Part shown: one piece after another, positions 27,760-32,515 of the stretch
How the letters are laid out: the number at the start of each line of letters is the position of its first letter
Numbering within the stretch: the stretch's first letter is position 1
From: a virus
Length of the DNA stretch: 32,515 bases
Reading direction: 5' to 3' (one strand)
IMG/VR virus record: IMGVR_UViG_3300028859_000044
Coordinates: 1-32,515 of that record
Translations under genes and position numbers: made by a program
Notes under the pieces: model-generated
Told to the model about the DNA's origin: nothing
What the model saw: the letters and a program-made list of their open reading frames with translations, nothing else
The model's database searches: none

Positions 27760-28440
27760 ATGAAATATTTGAAAAAATTTGAATATATAACATCAAAGGT
27801 AATAGATTATATTAATAAAGGATTAACTGAGTTACCTGAGTTACCAAGTTCATTAAAAGAATTGACTTGTTATTGGAATACGTTAACTAAGTTACCTGAG
27901 TTACCATACGAGTTAGAATATTTATATTGTTATGATAATATTTTAAAATCATTACCTGAATTACCAAATACATTAAAAGAAGTATATTGTTATAATAATA
28001 TTTTAACTGAATTACCAAAATTACCAGGTTCATTAAAAGAATTATGCTGTGGTATTAATTTTTTAACTAATTTACCAGAGTTACCAAAATCATTAGAAAT
28101 ATTATATTGTGAAGATAATAATTTAACTAAATTGCCAGAGTTAAATGACTCATTAATAAAAATAAATTGTTCTAGTAATAAATTAATAAATTTACCTAAA
28201 TTACCCAATACATTAAAAGTATTAATTTGTTCTAATAATTATTTAACTGAGTTGCCTAAATTACCTGATAATTTAGAAAAACTAGAATTATATGAAAATA
28301 ATTTAAGTGAGTTACCTAAGTTACCTGAGTCATTAAAATATTTAAGTTGTGAAGGTAACAATTTACCTTATGATAATTTGAAAGAATATAAAGAATGGTT
28401 ATATAAAAATCACAAGGAATATATAAAAAATTTAGCATGA
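27760..28440 (+). CDS. Tagged LPxLP leucine-rich repeat protein
   Basis: 226 residues: tag MKYLKKFEYITSKVIDYINK, about nine LPX units (LTELPELPSSLKELTCYWNT; LPELPNTLKEVYCYNNILTE), cap LPYDNLKEYKEWLYKNHKEY, end IKNLA. The KFNI/L tail is missing and the next start follows only five bases later, so tail loss can be tolerated. Cys precedes the Asn ladder in almost every unit. Probable intracellular protein-binding solenoid. Confidence 0.8.
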   Translation: MKYLKKFEYITSKVIDYINKGLTELPELPSSLKELTCYWNTLTKLPELPYELEYLYCYDNILKSLPELPNTLKEVYCYNNILTELPKLPGSLKELCCGINFLTNLPELPKSLEILYCEDNNLTKLPELNDSLIKINCSSNKLINLPKLPNTLKVLICSNNYLTELPKLPDNLEKLELYENNLSELPKLPESLKYLSCEGNNLPYDNLKEYKEWLYKNHKEYIKNLA

Positions 28441-28444
28441 ATTA

Positions 28445-28801
28445 ATGAAATATATAAAGAAGTTTGAAAAAATCAGTTTAGAAACATTTTTCAGAAAATT
28501 GGAAACATTTTTCAATGAAATTAAACTAAAAAATCATAAAACTAAAACATATAAAAATCCATATACTGTTCAAATATATTATAATGAATTTGGTATATTT
28601 ACTGTAGAAGATCAGATTATGTTTTATGAAAATAATGGAGAAGAACTATATCCATCATTAAATAGTTATATTGCGAGTAAAATACCTGGATCAGATGATA
28701 AATATTTAAATTTATATGATAAACAGAATAATCCAAATTATGTTATGTTTAGTAAAGAAGAATATGAATTATTTAAATATACAAATAAATTTAACATATG
28801 A
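28445..28801 (+). CDS. Tagged cassette protein, unknown
   Basis: 118 residues: tag MKYIKKFEKISLETFFRK with an immediate duplication (LETFFRK / LETFFNE), middle YTVQIYYNEFGIFTVEDQIM, end KEEYELFKYTNKFNI. No family recognised. Four-base ATGA overlap with 28798 through AAATTTAACATATGAAAATA. Confidence 0.65.
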   Translation: MKYIKKFEKISLETFFRKLETFFNEIKLKNHKTKTYKNPYTVQIYYNEFGIFTVEDQIMFYENNGEELYPSLNSYIASKIPGSDDKYLNLYDKQNNPNYVMFSKEEYELFKYTNKFNI

Positions 28802-29118
28802 AAATATTAAAATTTAATGAGAATTCAAATAAAAATGAGCCAAAAGTTGGTGATTATGTTATATGCTATTATTCAGATAATGATGTTGTCAATGATACTA
28901 TCAATAATAAAATTGGTATTATAGTTAAAATTAATTATGATAATAATTATCCATTTAAAGTTAAATATAATATTTCGTATAGGGATAGATCAATAACTAG
29001 AGAATTTAAATTAAAAAATTCTAATAGTTTTGAATTTAATAGAAGTGAAATAATACATTTTAGTGAAGATAAAGATGAATTAGAAATAATATTAAACTCA
29101 AATAAATTTAACATATGA
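28798..29118 (+). CDS. Tagged SH3-like KVGDYV-family protein
   Basis: 106 residues: tag MKILKFNENSNKNEPKVGDY, VICYYSDNDVV, NKIGIIVKINYDNNYPFKVK, FNRSEIIHFSEDKDELEIIL, NSNKFNI. The YDNIP block is replaced by YNISYRDRSIT. ATGA overlaps on both sides within the operon 27760-29480. Confidence 0.7.
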   Translation: MKILKFNENSNKNEPKVGDYVICYYSDNDVVNDTINNKIGIIVKINYDNNYPFKVKYNISYRDRSITREFKLKNSNSFEFNRSEIIHFSEDKDELEIILNSNKFNI

Positions 29119-29480
29119 AGTACTTGAAAAGATTTGAAATGAATGAAAATAAAATAGATGTTGATGATTATGTAATATTGAATGATGATATTGATTATCA
29201 AAGTTTAGATGGTAATAATCTAAGAGATTATTTAAATTCTCATATAGGTAAAATATATAGAATAAGAACCCGAAGTAGAAATGATAAAATCATTCCAATA
29301 TATGATATAGAATATAAAAATGCACCTGATGATATAAGAAAATTCTTAAGTTTTACTATCAATGATGATTTTTCTGAGAGTTATCTTGAACGGAGTAGAG
29401 ATGCTTATGAAATCAAATATTGGAGTAAGAATAAAGAAGAATTAGAATTAATATTAAAATCAAATAAATTTAATATTTAA
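29115..29480 (+). CDS. Tagged SH3-like KVGDYV-family protein, longer variant
   Basis: 121 residues: tag MKYLKRFEMNENKIDVDDYV (VGDYV has become VDDYV), SHIGKIYRIRTRSRNDKIIP, YDIEYKNAPDDIRKF, YEIKYWSKNKEELELILKSN, KFNI. Last gene of the operon; its 3' end overlaps by 11 bases the convergent CLFEQD gene at 29470-29895. Confidence 0.7.
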   Translation: MKYLKRFEMNENKIDVDDYVILNDDIDYQSLDGNNLRDYLNSHIGKIYRIRTRSRNDKIIPIYDIEYKNAPDDIRKFLSFTINDDFSESYLERSRDAYEIKYWSKNKEELELILKSNKFNI

Positions 29481-29895
29481 TCGAATATTCTGAATAATCT
29501 GTCTCTAGATGATATATATTTAGCGTATTTATTTTAAATTTTTCAGTATTTTGTAATAATTTTGTAATAAATATTTTTATATCATAATTAAGATCATGAT
29601 CACTTATTAGATTTTTTTGAAAAAATAACCATATTTCTTTATAATTGCACCATAAATATTTACTCTCCAAATCTTGTTCAAATAATATAATTTCTTTAAT
29701 ATCTTTAATTGATTTAATTTTTATTGAAGTTAATTTAGAAGGTAATGTGATATTATTTAATTTATTTAATTTAAGTTTTCTAACATATTTTTTATCATAT
29801 ACCCAAAAAATATTATGTTTACAATCATCACATTTAACTGGATAACAGGAATTAAATTTATCATAGAACCATATTGTTAATTCTTCATCTGTCAT
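29470..29895 (-). CDS. Divergent CLFEQD-family protein, minus strand, array-less
   Basis: 141 residues, the only intact family member on the minus strand: [40 protein letters not shown], an insertion (SKLTSIKIKSIKDIKE), IILFEQDLESKYLWCNYKEI, WLFFQKNL. The end (LLQNTEKFKINTLNIYHLE) is a non-repeated equivalent of the [12 protein letters not shown] region, which supports the view that the array repeat grew out of the ordinary C-terminus. Confidence 0.7.
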   Translation of the reverse strand: MTDEELTIWFYDKFNSCYPVKCDDCKHNIFWVYDKKYVRKLKLNKLNNITLPSKLTSIKIKSIKDIKEIILFEQDLESKYLWCNYKEIWLFFQKNLISDHDLNYDIKIFITKLLQNTEKFKINTLNIYHLETDYSEYSIKY

Positions 29896-29912
29896 ATTTA
29901 TAATTTATTTTA

Positions 29913-29920
29913 CAAATATA
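29913..29920 (-). promoter_or_regulatory. Bacteroidota-type -7 box TATATTTG
   Basis: Minus strand, 17 nt before the ATG at 29895. Confidence 0.6.
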
Positions 29921-29946
29921 ATCATTTTAAATTAAATATTATTATT

Positions 29947-30456
29947 TTATATGTTAAATTTTTCAGCGTCAATTATTTCTGGATAAGTTTTAGCAAACCA
30001 CACTCTATATTCTTCTAAATTAGTAAAAGGAATATCTTTATCAGGACAATATATAGATATTAATGATTCTGGTAAGATTATTAATTTATTAGTCAACGTA
30101 TGAAAATCAAAAGATAAATATTCTAATCCTTCAGGTAAAATAGGTAATTCTGTTAAATTATTATCATAACAAGCTAATTTTTCTAATGTTTTTGGTAATT
30201 TTGGTAATTTAGTTAATTTATTTCCTACACAATATAATTCTATTAATCCACTTGGTAATTCTGGTAGTTCAGTTAATTTATTCGCCATGCATTGTAATTC
30301 TATTAATTCACTTGGTAATTCTGGTAGTTCAGATAAAAAATTACCAGAGCAATATAATTTTTTTAAGTTTTTTGATAACTTTGGCAATTTAGTTAATTTT
30401 AAATATGCGTAAGATAATGTTGCTTCTATGCGTTCAAAGTATTTAATATATTTCAT
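29947..30456 (-). CDS. Tagged LPxLP leucine-rich repeat protein
   Basis: 169 residues: tag MKYIKYFERIEATLSYAYLK, five to six LPX units (LSELPELPSELIELQCMANK; LTELPELPSGLIELYCVGNK), a divergent unit (FDFHTLTNKLIILPESLISI), cap IPFTNLEEYRVWFAKTYPEI, tail DAEKFNI. TTTAATATATAGCTAT precedes the ATG. Confidence 0.8.
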   Translation of the reverse strand: MKYIKYFERIEATLSYAYLKLTKLPKLSKNLKKLYCSGNFLSELPELPSELIELQCMANKLTELPELPSGLIELYCVGNKLTKLPKLPKTLEKLACYDNNLTELPILPEGLEYLSFDFHTLTNKLIILPESLISIYCPDKDIPFTNLEEYRVWFAKTYPEIIDAEKFNI

Positions 30457-30532
30457 ATAGCTATATATTAAATTTTTAGTTATTAATATTACTAAATAAA
30501 TATAAAAATGTTGGTATATAAAATTATTTTAG

Positions 30533-30540
30533 TATCTTTG
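30533..30540 (+). promoter_or_regulatory. Bacteroidota-type -7 box TATCTTTG
   Basis: 19 nt before the ATG at 30560. Confidence 0.7.
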
Positions 30541-30553
30541 CTAATTAATTTAA

Positions 30554-31177
<624 letters not shown>

Positions 31178-31188
31178 ATTATTATTAA

Positions 31189-32515
<1,327 letters not shown>

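Overview
The window is extremely A+T-rich and looks like an accessory, gene-family-dominated stretch of a large phage (or phage-derived element) of a Bacteroidota host. This is an inference from four things. Fibre-like structural proteins carry phage-type N-termini (INIGxSPNDGTGDNLR) and a shared C-terminal trimer-type block. FISUMP-type (Fibrobacter major paralogous) domains are present. The host-type promoter box TAnnTTTG sits 17-20 nt before several starts. An IS1595-type transposase start lies at the right edge. TGA is used as a stop, so the code is standard. No capsid, terminase, polymerase, cas or tRNA gene is visible.

Layout. 1-8.2 kb: mostly leftward structural or fibre genes (two near-duplicate long fibres, two FISUMP proteins, a low-complexity protein) plus small unknowns. 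8.3-11.7 kb: a rightward run of paralogues of one unrecognised ~100-residue family (called here the CLFEQD family). 11.7-18.5 kb: leftward 'tagged cassette' genes, interrupted by a 1.4-kb non-coding locus (14.7-16.1 kb) of A-tracts, palindromes and 12-bp tandem repeats. 18.57-19.23 kb: a ~670-bp imperfect giant palindrome. 19.3-20.7 kb: a beta-helix fibre. 20.8-32.4 kb: alternating tagged cassettes and CLFEQD genes. The IS1595-like element begins at about 32.39 kb.

Two systems stand out. (1) Eight CLFEQD genes end in repeat-spacer arrays: a 35-bp repeat encoding [12 protein letters not shown], separated by ~31-bp unique spacers at an almost invariant 66-bp period (40 repeats and 32 spacers counted by eye). 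The geometry is CRISPR-like, with constant repeats, unique spacers that are often far richer in G+C than their surroundings, and degenerate distal repeats. Yet the period is 22 codons, repeat variation is mainly synonymous, and 29 of 32 spacers lack a stop in the repeat frame, so the arrays seem to be translated as hypervariable C-terminal tails. Some arrays nevertheless continue past a stop or a frameshift. I know of no described system with this combination.

(2) About 19 intact or nearly intact, otherwise unrelated small proteins (LPxLP leucine-rich repeats, ankyrin repeats, SH3-like KVGDYVIC domains, others) begin with the tag MKYIKxFE or MITxFKLYE, and most end in KFNI or KFNL. At the DNA level the end of one gene and the start of the next form a conserved junction (AAATTTAACATATGAAATAT and variants). 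The KFNI codons plus stop (TTTAATATATAA) are also the A/T box found before stand-alone tagged genes. The genes therefore behave like exchangeable cassettes with shared borders. Tag-only minigenes, decayed copies and a fusion carrying an internal tag are all present. The tag resembles T4-type capsid-targeting peptides, so packaged (virion-delivered) accessory proteins are a reasonable hypothesis.
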